From the NCBI RefSeq assembly GCF_001536285.1, contig NZ_FAOZ01000040.1:1-64000 (forward strand): DNA of 64,000 nucleotides, given 5' to 3'. Source of the DNA: Parafrankia irregularis (GTDB lineage: Bacteria > Actinomycetota > Actinomycetes > Frankiales > Frankiaceae). Below are positions 26,167 to 33,740 of this stretch, piece by piece. The translations under genes were made by a program, and so were the position numbers. The notes under the pieces were generated by a model, which was not told the DNA's origin, made no database searches, and saw nothing but the letters and a program-made list of their open reading frames with translations. The stretch's first letter is position 1; each line of letters starts with the position of its first letter.

Positions 26167-27377
26167 CAGATCCGCTCCCCACGCTCGGCGAAAGAGTCGC
26201 TTTCTATCGCAAACGACGCGGATTGTCCCAAGTCGAACTCGGTCGGCTGATTGGCCGGTCGGAGAGTTGGGTTTCGCAGGTTGAGCGGAACACCCGCAAG
26301 GTCGACCGCCTGTCGGTGCTCGCTCAGGTTGCCGAGGTACTCGGTATTCCCGTGTCGGATCTCGCACCCGAAGCACCGACGGAACCGGTCGAATCCGACG
26401 CCGAGTCGTGGCGGACCGCGCTTCGCCTCGCGCTGACCGGTCATCCGGCGTTGCCGTTGCTGTTCTCGGAGACGACGCCGGAGGTGCCCTCCCCGCGGAC
26501 TGCCCAAGAGCGGGCGGACGACGCATGGTCGCTGGTCCATGCCTCCCGCTACACCGACGCGGGTCCGGCGCTCGTGCCGCTGATCGGTGAGCTGGAGTCC
26601 GCGGTTCGCTCCGCGCCGGCGGACGAGCGTCCGGCGGTCGCCCGGGTCCTGGCCGCTGTGTACCAGGCGGTTACGGAGCTGTTCGTGAAGGTCGGTGACA
26701 TCGAGGTCGCGTGGTTGGCCGCGGACCGGGCGCTGTTCGCGGCGGAACGCGCCGGGAACCTGGGCCTGGTGGCTGCCGGTCACCACCGGCTTGCGCACAC
26801 GTTCTTGAGTGCCGGCCGGTATCAGCAGGCCCGGCATGCTGCGACGGTGGCCGCGGATGCGCTTCGTTCCGGCCCGTCGGGGTTGGGAGTTGAGGGGCAG
26901 TCCGCGTTGGGCGCGCTGTGTCTGGTTCGGTCGATCATCTGTGCCCGTTCCGGTGACCGGGGCGGGGCCTGGCAGGCGATCGGGGAGGCTGAGACCCTCG
27001 CCGGTGCCGTCGGTGCGGGTCGCAACGATTTCAACCTGGAGTTCGGTCCGGCGAACGTCGCACTACACGCGGTCGCGGTCGCGGTGGAGCTGGGCGACGC
27101 TGGCGACGCGCTGGACCGCGCTGGCCGCGTGGACACGGCCGGGCTTTCGCCCGAACGGCGTTCGCGGTTCCTGGTGGACGTGGCCCGCGCGCACGCTCAG
27201 CGTCGCGACCGCGGGGACGCGATCGCCGCACTGTTGGAGGCTGAGCGCATCGCGCCCGAGCAGATCCGAGACCACCCAAAAGTCCGCGTCCTGGTCCGAG
27301 ACCTGCTCCAGGATCCCGGATGGCGCTCTGACCAGGACCTACGCGGCTTGGCGGACCGGTGCGGAGTAGTCGCCTAG
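26163..27377 (+). CDS. XRE family transcriptional regulator with TPR-like C-terminal part
   Basis: 404 residues. The HTH at the N terminus reads LGERVAFYRKRRGLSQVEL, IGRSESWVSQVERNTRKVDRLSVLAQVAEVLGI. The rest is helical with repeated Ala/Leu/Arg patterns (AWLAADRALFAAERAGNLGLVAAGHHRLAHTFLSAGRYQQA), like the TPR-type sensor region of many actinobacterial XRE proteins. Placed just before the transfer and replication genes, so a candidate master regulator of the element. A dyad at 27405-27433 just downstream may be its target for the next operon. Confidence 0.85.
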   Translation: MTDPLPTLGERVAFYRKRRGLSQVELGRLIGRSESWVSQVERNTRKVDRLSVLAQVAEVLGIPVSDLAPEAPTEPVESDAESWRTALRLALTGHPALPLLFSETTPEVPSPRTAQERADDAWSLVHASRYTDAGPALVPLIGELESAVRSAPADERPAVARVLAAVYQAVTELFVKVGDIEVAWLAADRALFAAERAGNLGLVAAGHHRLAHTFLSAGRYQQARHAATVAADALRSGPSGLGVEGQSALGALCLVRSIICARSGDRGGAWQAIGEAETLAGAVGAGRNDFNLEFGPANVALHAVAVAVELGDAGDALDRAGRVDTAGLSPERRSRFLVDVARAHAQRRDRGDAIAALLEAERIAPEQIRDHPKVRVLVRDLLQDPGWRSDQDLRGLADRCGVVA

Positions 27378-27404
27378 GCGACCCGCACAGAAAGTACTAG
27401 ACAA

Positions 27405-27433
27405 CACTCAGAGTACGACCCATACTTTGAGTG
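27405..27433. promoter_or_regulatory. Inverted repeat before the small-protein/tra operon
   Basis: CACTCAGAGTA-N7-TACTTTGAGTG, 11-bp arms with one mismatch, AT-rich compared with surroundings, between the XRE gene and the genes at 27570 onward. Candidate operator for the XRE regulator controlling transfer and replication genes. Further AGTACT/GAGTAC half-sites lie just upstream (27393-27415). Confidence 0.5.
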
Positions 27434-27439
27434 CGGGTT

Positions 27440-27460
27440 GGCGGCGCCACCGGCGCCGCC
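27440..27460 (+). terminator. GC hairpin downstream of the XRE gene
   Basis: GGCGGCGCC-ACC-GGCGCCGCC, perfect 9-bp arms and 3-base loop, 63 bp after the XRE stop. Could end the regulator transcript or act as a leader hairpin of the next operon. Confidence 0.5.
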
Positions 27461-27569
27461 TTCGCCGTTTCTGGGACGACTCCACCGCCCCGGAACGAGC
27501 GGACCCCGGCGCGGTGACTCCACCACCGGCCGGGGTCCTGGCCCGACCTGTCTAGGAGGTCAGACCGCT

Positions 27570-27677
27570 ATGAAGCATGCCCTGATGTCGCCGCCGTTGG
27601 CGGACAACCTGACGGACGCGACGGTCCACGAGGTCGAGCGGATCGCCCGTGAGCTGATCGAGCGAGGCGGGAAGTGA
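27570..27677 (+). CDS. Small hypothetical protein (35 residues)
   Basis: Sequence begins MKHALMSPPLADNLT and continues as an amphipathic helix DATVHEVERIARELIERGGK. AGGAGGT stands about 10 bases before ATG 27570. The stop overlaps the next start (GTGA). First gene of a tightly packed run reaching to the translocase. Function unknown. Confidence 0.6.
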   Translation: MKHALMSPPLADNLTDATVHEVERIARELIERGGK

Positions 27678-28087
27678 CCGCCCTCGCGGCCATCGCCGCG
27701 CCGGAGCAGACCACCCCCGCGACGGCCGGCCCGTTCGCGTCCGCGCTGCGCCTGGCCGCTGACCTGATCGACCACATGCGCAGGAGCGACCCGGACATCC
27801 GGGTGTCGGTCAGCGCGATGGACGGCATCGGGTCGGAGCTTCCCGAGGTCCGGTTCCTGTTCCACGGGACCGATCGGCAGGCGTTGGCGTCGCTGTCCGG
27901 CGCCACGTTCACTCTCGACGTCCCGGTCACCGTGTCCGACCCGTCGCCCGCGCTCGACGACGGGGTGTGGGTCGGCGGGTTCGTCGTCCGCGACGGGGTC
28001 ACGGTGACGTTCCGGACCGGCTTGCACGACCCGGAGGTCATCGCCCACGCGCGGCGGATGTTCCCCGACGGCACCGGGGGCTGGTGA
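27674..28087 (+). CDS. Hypothetical protein of the element
   Basis: 137 residues, not recognised. Helical start (ASALRLAADLIDHMRRSDPDIRVSVS), then beta-rich LPEVRFLFHGTDRQALASL and VWVGGFVVRDGVTVTFRTG. GTG 27674 overlaps the upstream stop and its own stop overlaps the next start (TGATG). Such genes are standard in the small-ORF block of actinomycete elements. Confidence 0.65.
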   Translation: MTALAAIAAPEQTTPATAGPFASALRLAADLIDHMRRSDPDIRVSVSAMDGIGSELPEVRFLFHGTDRQALASLSGATFTLDVPVTVSDPSPALDDGVWVGGFVVRDGVTVTFRTGLHDPEVIAHARRMFPDGTGGW

Positions 28088-28332
28088 TGGTGGCCGATCC
28101 GGTCGAGCGGGAGCCGTCGGCCCGGGAGCTGGCGGCGATCGAACGGGAGTGGCCGCTGATCGCGGCCGACCTCGCCGTCCTCGACGCCGAGATCACCATC
28201 CTCGACACCGAAGCCGCCGGGCAGGTCTCCGACCTCGTCTGGCGGCGCCTGGCCCACGCCCACGCGCAAGCCCGCACCGCCCGTCCGCTGTCCGCCCACC
28301 CCCGCCGACCCCACGTCCGGCGCACCGCCTGA
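28087..28332 (+). CDS. DUF6284-like small protein
   Basis: 81 residues: EPSARELAAIEREWPLIAADLAVLDAEI followed by WRRLAHAHAQARTAR. The AAIEREWPLIAAdLavLDAEI pattern matches small helical DUF6284 proteins common in Streptomyces elements. Role unknown. ATG 28087 overlaps the previous stop. Confidence 0.65.
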   Translation: MVADPVEREPSARELAAIEREWPLIAADLAVLDAEITILDTEAAGQVSDLVWRRLAHAHAQARTARPLSAHPRRPHVRRTA

Positions 28333-28349
28333 GCAGGAGGTGACACCCC

Positions 28350-29144
28350 ATGGCCACCATCAACCCCGACCATCTCCGCCGTGTCGGCCGCGCCCTCGAC
28401 GGTGCCCTGTGGTTGGTCGCCCTGCTGGTCGGGGCGTACTCGCTGGCCAACGTGCACAGCGTCGCCATCGGGCATCACACCGACGATCCGCAGGCGTGGC
28501 TGTTGGCACCGATCGTCGACCTCGCGCTGTTCGCGGGCATCACCGCCGACAGCGTCCTTGCCCGCCACGGCCTGCACCCCACCCGATGGGGAACCGGCCT
28601 GCGCTGGTTCTGCGGCCTGGCGACCTGGACCCTCAACGTCTGGGACGCCGCCACCAGCCTCGATGCCGGGGCGATCGTCGCGCATTCGGTGCCCCCGGTC
28701 GTGCTGATCCTGCTCGCCGAAGCCGCGCCCCGCTACCGCCACCAGTTCGCCATCCTCACCACCACCGCGCCGCCGGCCGACGGGCCGGCACCCGCCCTCA
28801 CCCCCGCGACCGACCCTGCTCCCTCAACTCCTGCCACCGCCCCGGCCGCCGTTCCCGTCCCGCCGACCAAGGGTGCTCCGGTACGCCGTACCGGTACCTC
28901 GGCCCGGCGCCGTACCGGTACGGCGAGCAAGCCCCGTACCGCCCGGCGCACCGACGCCGATCTGATCGCCGCCCTCGCCGATGTACCACGTGACCCGGAC
29001 GGCACCGTCCCGGTGCGCCGCGCCGCCGCCGCGCTCGGCTGTGGCCCGGACCGCGCCCGCCGGCTACTCACCGCGCAAGAACTCCTCCGACCCCGCACCG
29101 CCGACACCCTGACCGCCCCGACGCCGGTACTCGCCGCCGTCTGA
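28350..29144 (+). CDS. DUF2637 membrane protein (Spd-like) with C-terminal HTH-like segment
   Basis: 264 residues. Four hydrophobic segments in the first 130 residues (GALWLVALLVGAYSLANV, AWLLAPIVDLALFAGITADSVL, FCGLATWTLNVWDAA, VPPVVLILLAEAAPRYRHQF) match DUF2637, found beside tra genes and thought to help spread plasmids between mycelial compartments. Then a Pro/Thr/Ala linker, a basic stretch with RRTGT repeats, and a closing segment VPVRRAAAALGCGPDRARRLLTAQELLR that looks like a small HTH. AGGAGGTG precedes ATG 28350. Confidence 0.85.
   Translation: MATINPDHLRRVGRALDGALWLVALLVGAYSLANVHSVAIGHHTDDPQAWLLAPIVDLALFAGITADSVLARHGLHPTRWGTGLRWFCGLATWTLNVWDAATSLDAGAIVAHSVPPVVLILLAEAAPRYRHQFAILTTTAPPADGPAPALTPATDPAPSTPATAPAAVPVPPTKGAPVRRTGTSARRRTGTASKPRTARRTDADLIAALADVPRDPDGTVPVRRAAAALGCGPDRARRLLTAQELLRPRTADTLTAPTPVLAAV
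28885..28924. repeat. Repeated palindromes in the linker of the DUF2637 gene
   Basis: GCCGTACCGGTACC (28885-28898) and the perfect 16-bp palindrome GCCGTACCGGTACGGC (28909-28924); a third CCGTACCG follows at about 28935. They encode RRTGT repeats, but the perfect dyads could also be protein-binding sites just before the tra gene. Confidence 0.45.
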
Positions 29145-29161
29145 CCCGACCAGCTCCGCCC

Positions 29162-29203
29162 GGGGCGCGGCGACCGTCTCGCCAAAGTCACCCGCCGCGC
29201 CCC
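29162..29203. repeat. 42-bp hairpin block, copy before tra
   Basis: GGGGCGCGGCG...CGCCGCGCCCC, perfect 11-bp arms around a 20-base loop with ACCGTCTCGCCAA. It matches the block at 35300-35341 in 39 of 42 positions. Each copy stands 30-31 bp upstream of a start codon, here the translocase gene. Candidate operator, leader hairpin or terminator shared by tra and int. Confidence 0.7.
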
Positions 29204-29232
29204 GGTCCTCCCCGCAAGGAGGCACCACCATC

Positions 29233-31449
29233 ATGACCACCACCGACCCGTTCCCACCGCCGGACCCGGACGGCTGGATTCCCGACATCGCCGCCGCCCT
29301 CGAAGCAGCGGAGGTCGTCGACCTCGACAAGGCCCGGACCCGCCGCGTCGACCCCGACCAGCCCACCACCAACACCGACGACACCCCCGACGGCGACAGC
29401 GACGCGGACGAGGATGCCGAGTCGCTCACCGCTCGCCCGGAGCAGGTCGGGCCGCCAGTCGACCCGCCCGACCACGACGGGCCCCGGCCAGTCGGTGGGC
29501 AGCGTCGAGTGCCGGTCCTGCCCGCGTGGGCGCACTCCCGCGCCGACATCGTCGCGACCGCCCGGCACGCCGCGGGCAACGCCGGCTACGTGCTCCGGTT
29601 CCACGCGGTGCGGACGCCGAAGTACGCGGCGAAGGTCGCCGTGTGGGCGCCGATCGGGTTCCTGCGCACCCTCGCCCGGCTGCTGCGCTGGGCCACGGCG
29701 GAGGAAGGTAACTGGGGTCTGCGGCAGGATGCCGCGCGGCGCAACGACCCGGAGACGTGGCTGAAGCTGGACCGGCAGCGTCAGCGGCAGACGTCGGTAC
29801 GGTGGCCGATCCTGATCGCGGGCAGCACCGCCGCGCTGGTTGCCGCCGCGGTGGTGTGGTTCGGGCCGACCCCGGCGCCGGTGCGCTGGCTGGCGTTCCT
29901 GGCCGTGGTCGTGGCCTGCGCCCGGTTGGGCCGCCCGGCGGACCGGCCGATCACCGACCGCGTCAGCGCCGGTGAGACGTACCGCAAGCTGACCGCCGAA
30001 CTCGTACGCCGCGCGCTGACGTCGCTGGGGATCGCTGGCATCAACTCCGCGGTGGCGAAGAACCCCGGCGCCATCAGCTTTCCGGTGGAGATCCACCGGG
30101 ACGGGCCCGGCCACCTGGCCATCGTCGACCTGCCCTACGGGGTCGAAGCAGGGGAGGTCATCGCGCGGCGTGGCCGGTTGGCGTCCGGTCTGCGGCTGCC
30201 GCTGGACCAGGTGTGGCCCGACCCCGCGCCCGGTCACACGGGCCGGTTGGCGCTGTGGGTCGGCTACCAGCCCGCGTCACAGATGCGTCAGCCCGCCTGG
30301 CCGCTGATCCGCTCCGGCAGCGTGGACGTGTTCAAGCCGTTCCCGTTCGCGACCACGCCGCGGATGAACGTCGTGACCGTGTCGCTGATCTTCCGGAACT
30401 GGCTGTTCGGCGGGCAGCCCGGATCGGGCAAGACGTTCGCGTTGCGGCTGCTCGTGCTCGCCGCCGCCCTGGACCCGCGGGTGGAGATCCGCGGCTACGA
30501 GTTGAAGGGAGTGGGCGACTTCGCCGGTACTGCGCCGGTGCTCTCGGAGTACGGCAACGGGTTCGACGAGGACACCTTGGAAGCCTGCGCGGCGATGTTG
30601 AAGTGGCTGTACGACGAGTGCCGCCGCCGGTCGGAACGGATCGCGTTCTACGCGGCCGCGGGCGAGGCACCGGAGAACAAGGTGACCCCGGAACTGGCGT
30701 CGCTGAAGGGCTCCGGGCTGCACCCACTGGTGGCGTTCATCGACGAGATCCAGGAGCTGTTTCACTCCCCGTGGGGCAAGGAAGCCGCCGAGTACGCCGA
30801 GAAGGTCATCAAGCTTGGCCGCGCCCTGGGCGTGACCCTGCTGATCGGCACCCAGATTCCCGACAAGGACAGCCTTCCCCCGGGGATCACCCGCAACGTC
30901 AACAGCCGGTTCTGCCTGTCGGTCGCGGACCAGGTCGCGAACGACATGATCTTGGGCACGTCGATGTACAAGCAGGGCTACCGGGCCACCGTCTTCGAAC
31001 CCGTCGTGGAAGCCGGGTGGGGCATCCTCGCCGGTTTCGGCAAGCCATCCGCTGACCGGTCCTACCCCGTCACTGGCCCGGAGCTTGACCGCGTGATCGC
31101 CCGCGCGGTCGAACTGCGCACCGCCGCCGGCACCCTGCCGACCCCGGCGGAGCAGACCCGCACCACCGCCCCGGCCGCCGATGTGGTCGTCGACGTCGCC
31201 GCGGTGTGGCCGGCCGGTGAGGACAAGACGTGGAACGAGACCCTGTGCGCCCGCCTGGCCGACCTACGCCCCGACGTCTACGGCGGATGGGAGTCCGCAC
31301 AGCTCACCGCCGCACTCAAGCCGCACGCCATCACCCCCGTCGACGTCGGCCGCCGCATCGACGGTAAGGCCGTCACCCGGCGCGGGATCTCCCACGCGGC
31401 GATCCTCGCCGTGATCGCGGAGCGTGACCGAAAGCGGCGGGCGAACTAG
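29233..31449 (+). CDS. FtsK/SpoIIIE-type DNA translocase, TraB-like conjugation protein
   Basis: 738 residues. Acidic N-terminal tail, two hydrophobic segments (WPILIAGSTAALVAAAVVWF and PVRWLAFLAVVVACARL), then the ATPase: Walker A GQPGSGKT at 394-401, Walker B VAFIDEI with Asp504, and TLLIGTQIPDKDSLPPGITRNVNSRFCL, the FtsK-like sensor region. The C-terminal 100 residues look like a small DNA-binding winged helix (DVGRRIDGKAVTRRGISHAAILAVIAE). In Streptomyces-type transfer one such hexamer moves double-stranded DNA between cells without relaxase. Start ATG 29233 after AAGGAGG. Confidence 0.93.
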   Translation: MTTTDPFPPPDPDGWIPDIAAALEAAEVVDLDKARTRRVDPDQPTTNTDDTPDGDSDADEDAESLTARPEQVGPPVDPPDHDGPRPVGGQRRVPVLPAWAHSRADIVATARHAAGNAGYVLRFHAVRTPKYAAKVAVWAPIGFLRTLARLLRWATAEEGNWGLRQDAARRNDPETWLKLDRQRQRQTSVRWPILIAGSTAALVAAAVVWFGPTPAPVRWLAFLAVVVACARLGRPADRPITDRVSAGETYRKLTAELVRRALTSLGIAGINSAVAKNPGAISFPVEIHRDGPGHLAIVDLPYGVEAGEVIARRGRLASGLRLPLDQVWPDPAPGHTGRLALWVGYQPASQMRQPAWPLIRSGSVDVFKPFPFATTPRMNVVTVSLIFRNWLFGGQPGSGKTFALRLLVLAAALDPRVEIRGYELKGVGDFAGTAPVLSEYGNGFDEDTLEACAAMLKWLYDECRRRSERIAFYAAAGEAPENKVTPELASLKGSGLHPLVAFIDEIQELFHSPWGKEAAEYAEKVIKLGRALGVTLLIGTQIPDKDSLPPGITRNVNSRFCLSVADQVANDMILGTSMYKQGYRATVFEPVVEAGWGILAGFGKPSADRSYPVTGPELDRVIARAVELRTAAGTLPTPAEQTRTTAPAADVVVDVAAVWPAGEDKTWNETLCARLADLRPDVYGGWESAQLTAALKPHAITPVDVGRRIDGKAVTRRGISHAAILAVIAERDRKRRAN

Positions 31450-31459
31450 CCGCCGGGGG

Positions 31460-31497
31460 CTGCTAGCGATAGCAGGCACCCCTGCTATCGCTAGCAG
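31460..31497. promoter_or_regulatory. Perfect 16-bp-arm inverted repeat after the translocase gene (candidate clt or terminator)
   Basis: CTGCTAGCGATAGCAG-GCACCC-CTGCTATCGCTAGCAG starts 11 bp after the stop. Each arm is itself an inverted repeat (CTGCTA-GCGA-TAGCAG), so four CTGCTA/TAGCAG words occur in 38 bp, and more relatives follow (CCTAGCAC, TAGATAGCAG, CTGCTAGCC up to 31612). A plain terminator needs no such internal repeats. TraB proteins bind clustered short repeats of the clt locus beside their gene, so this is a candidate transfer site. Confidence 0.65.
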
Positions 31498-31589
31498 ATC
31501 CCCTAGCACCTCACACCCACCCTGGCCAGGGCTCTAGTAGATAGCAGCCCTCGGCCAACCGCGCCCGAAAACTCCCCAAGGAGCGGTTT

Positions 31590-31829
31590 GTGACCCCCAC
31601 CACCGGCCTGCTAGCCGCCCTCTCCCTGCCCCTCATCGTCGTCACTCTCGGTTACATCCTGCTGTGCTGGGTCCGGCCGTTCGGCCCCTGCCCGCACTGC
31701 CACGGCACCGCCCGCACCGAAAGCCATTTCACCCGCCGCACCCGCCCGTGCCGGCACTGCGACCACACCGGCCTACGCCTGCGCGTCGGTCGCCGCGCCT
31801 GCAACGCGCTCCGTCGACTCCTGCCCTGA
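31590..31829 (+). CDS. Small membrane protein with CxxC pairs (candidate spread protein)
   Basis: 79 residues. N-terminal membrane segment LLAALSLPLIVVTLGYILLCW, then CPHCHGTARTESHF and CRHCDHTGLRL, two CxxC pairs that look like a zinc ribbon or DnaJ-like knuckle, then basic residues. GTG 31590 follows AAGGAG. Position between tra and rep genes is where spread (spd) genes lie in related elements. Confidence 0.75.
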   Translation: MTPTTGLLAALSLPLIVVTLGYILLCWVRPFGPCPHCHGTARTESHFTRRTRPCRHCDHTGLRLRVGRRACNALRRLLP

Positions 31830-31851
31830 CCACCGCCCCGAGGGACCCGCC

Positions 31852-32121
31852 ATGGCCGTCCTGCTCACCCTCGCCGCCCTCGCCGTCCTCTTGCTCATCC
31901 GGCCCGCGCGGGCCGCCCTCACCACGATCAGCCGCGTGGTCCGGGCCGTCCGCCGGCCCGCCGCCGTGCTGGTCCTGCTCGCCCTCGCCGCCCGCGTCCC
32001 CAGCCCGGTCCGCCCCGCCGCGACCACCACCCTCTACACCCTCGCCGCCGTCGCCGCCCTCGCCCTAGCCGTCGTCCTCGCCGCCGTCGCCCTACGCCTG
32101 CGCGCGTCGGCCCGCCGCTGA
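31852..32121 (+). CDS. Small hydrophobic protein
   Basis: 89 residues, mostly membrane: AVLLTLAALAVLLLIRPARA, AAVLVLLALAARV, LYTLAAVAALALAVVLAAVAL, ending RASARR. Three likely membrane segments. Follows the CxxC protein by 22 bp. Role unknown; probable spread-type partner. Composition alone would permit a non-coding reading, so confidence is moderate. Confidence 0.6.
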   Translation: MAVLLTLAALAVLLLIRPARAALTTISRVVRAVRRPAAVLVLLALAARVPSPVRPAATTTLYTLAAVAALALAVVLAAVALRLRASARR

Positions 32122-32206
32122 ACGGGGCCGCCGGCCCTGCCCCGCCGGCGCCCACCGTTCCCGCCGCTGACCTCCCCGCTTCCTGACCTGAGAAAGGACC
32201 GTCCCC

Positions 32207-32680
32207 ATGGCGAACGAGACCCCGCTGACCGTCGTCGGGAACCTCACCGCGGACCCGGAGCTGAAGTTCACCCCGGCCGGGGTGGCGATGTGCCGGTTCA
32301 CCGTCGCGTCCACCCCGCGCCGCTTCGACAAGACCACCAACCAGTGGGCCGACAGCGACCCGATGTTCCTGACCTGCACCGCCTGGCGGACCGCCGCGGA
32401 ACACGTCTCCGAGTCGCTGGCCAAGGGCATTCGGGTCATCGTTACCGGCCGTCTGCGGCAGCACCACTGGACCACCGACGCCGGAGAGCACCGGTCGATG
32501 TTCGGCCTCGACGTCGACGAGGTCGGTCCGTCCCTGCTGTTCACCACCGCCACCGTCACCCGCGCCACCCGCGGCGCCGCGCGCACGGAAGACCCATGGT
32601 CCACCGCCGCCCCGGCCCGCACCGGCGGGAGCGCCAATGACCGGACGGAGCAGGGCTACAGCGAGGAACCGCCGTTCTAG
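32207..32680 (+). CDS. ssb: Single-stranded DNA-binding protein of the element
   Basis: 157 residues. OB-fold marks: [77 protein letters not shown]. The tail is short and ends [10 protein letters not shown], an acidic tip with Pro-Phe as used to recruit partners. AGAAAGGA precedes ATG 32207. Serves replication of the excised element together with the following primase-polymerase genes. Confidence 0.95.
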   Translation: MANETPLTVVGNLTADPELKFTPAGVAMCRFTVASTPRRFDKTTNQWADSDPMFLTCTAWRTAAEHVSESLAKGIRVIVTGRLRQHHWTTDAGEHRSMFGLDVDEVGPSLLFTTATVTRATRGAARTEDPWSTAAPARTGGSANDRTEQGYSEEPPF

Positions 32681-32798
32681 ACCCGCCCCGCCCACGGCGA
32701 CGGAGCAGGGGCAGGTCCGGTCGGACCCCGGTTGGCCTGCCCCACACCGGCCCGGTCCGCGCCGGTCCGATCCCCATCCCTGAAAGGAGTTCCGTTCC

Positions 32799-33740
32799 AT
32801 GACCACGATCGCGTCCGGCATGCTCGCCGTCGCGCTCAACGCCGCGTTCCGTGGCTGGTACGTCCTCCCGCTCCGCCCCGGCCGGAAGATCCCTCTCGCC
32901 CACGACGTCGACCACTGCCCCCGCACCGGCCCGTGTGCCGATGGGCACCGGACGTGGGAGCAGCGTGCGACGCGCGACCTGGCCCACGTCGAAGCGCACT
33001 GGTCGGCCCACCCGCACCACGGGGTGGGGATCGCGACCGGCCCGTCCGGGCTGGTCGTGGTCGACCTCGACACCCCCAAGCCGGGCGATCCGCCGTTGCC
33101 CGCCGCCTGGCAGGCCGAAAAGGTCCGCACCGGCGCCGAGGTCCTGGTCGTCCTCGCCCGGCGCGCCGGGGTGGAGATCCCCCGCACCTACATGGTCCGC
33201 ACCGGCTCCGGGGGATGGCATCTCTACTACGCCGCCCCGCCCGGCGCCCGGATCGGGAACACCGGCCGGAGTCTGGGCCCGTGGATCGACACCCGCGGAT
33301 GGGGCGGACAGGTCGTCGCCGCCGGAACCGTCGTGGCTGGACGGCTCTACACGACCGCCCGGAACCTGCCCATCGCCCCGTTGCCCCCCACCCTGTTTCA
33401 GCCCTTGCTCACCCCGCCGCGCCCCGCACCGCGGCCGGTGCGGGTGGCCCTGCCGGCCGGGCGCCGGACGGCCTACCTGAACGCCGCGATCCGCCGCCAA
33501 CTCGCCTACATCACCGACGCCAGCACCGGCGCCCGGAACACCGCCCTTTACCGCTCCGCCGTAGCCCTGGGCCAACTGGTCGCCGGTGGCGCGCTCACCG
33601 ACACCGAGGTCACCGACATGCTGAAACAGGCTGCCGACATCCACATCGGCATCGACGGGTTCACCGCCGCCAGCGCGGACGCCACGATCCGTTCCGGCCT
33701 GCGCGCCAGTGCGGCCCGCCCCCGGCGGATTCCGGCATGA
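32799..33740 (+). CDS. Bifunctional DNA primase/polymerase (Prim-Pol), replication initiator
   Basis: 313 residues. Prim-Pol N-terminal marks: ALNAAFRGWYVLPLRPGRKIPL, HHGVGIATGPSGLVVVDLDTPK (the DxD metal pair), TGSGGWHLYYAAP and GPWIDTRGWGGQVVAAGTV. The C-terminal part is helical (RNTALYRSAVALGQLVAGGALTDTEVTDML). ATG 32799 follows GAAAGGAG. The stop overlaps the next start as ATGA, making a coupled pair with the DUF3631 protein. This pair defines the Prim-Pol class of AICE replication modules. Confidence 0.92.
   Translation: MTTIASGMLAVALNAAFRGWYVLPLRPGRKIPLAHDVDHCPRTGPCADGHRTWEQRATRDLAHVEAHWSAHPHHGVGIATGPSGLVVVDLDTPKPGDPPLPAAWQAEKVRTGAEVLVVLARRAGVEIPRTYMVRTGSGGWHLYYAAPPGARIGNTGRSLGPWIDTRGWGGQVVAAGTVVAGRLYTTARNLPIAPLPPTLFQPLLTPPRPAPRPVRVALPAGRRTAYLNAAIRRQLAYITDASTGARNTALYRSAVALGQLVAGGALTDTEVTDMLKQAADIHIGIDGFTAASADATIRSGLRASAARPRRIPA

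Noticed and set aside
32732-33736. N-terminal extension of the DUF3631 frame across the Prim-Pol gene
   Set aside because: Arg/Pro-rich shadow; the ATGA overlap at 33737 and the family N terminus fix the true start.
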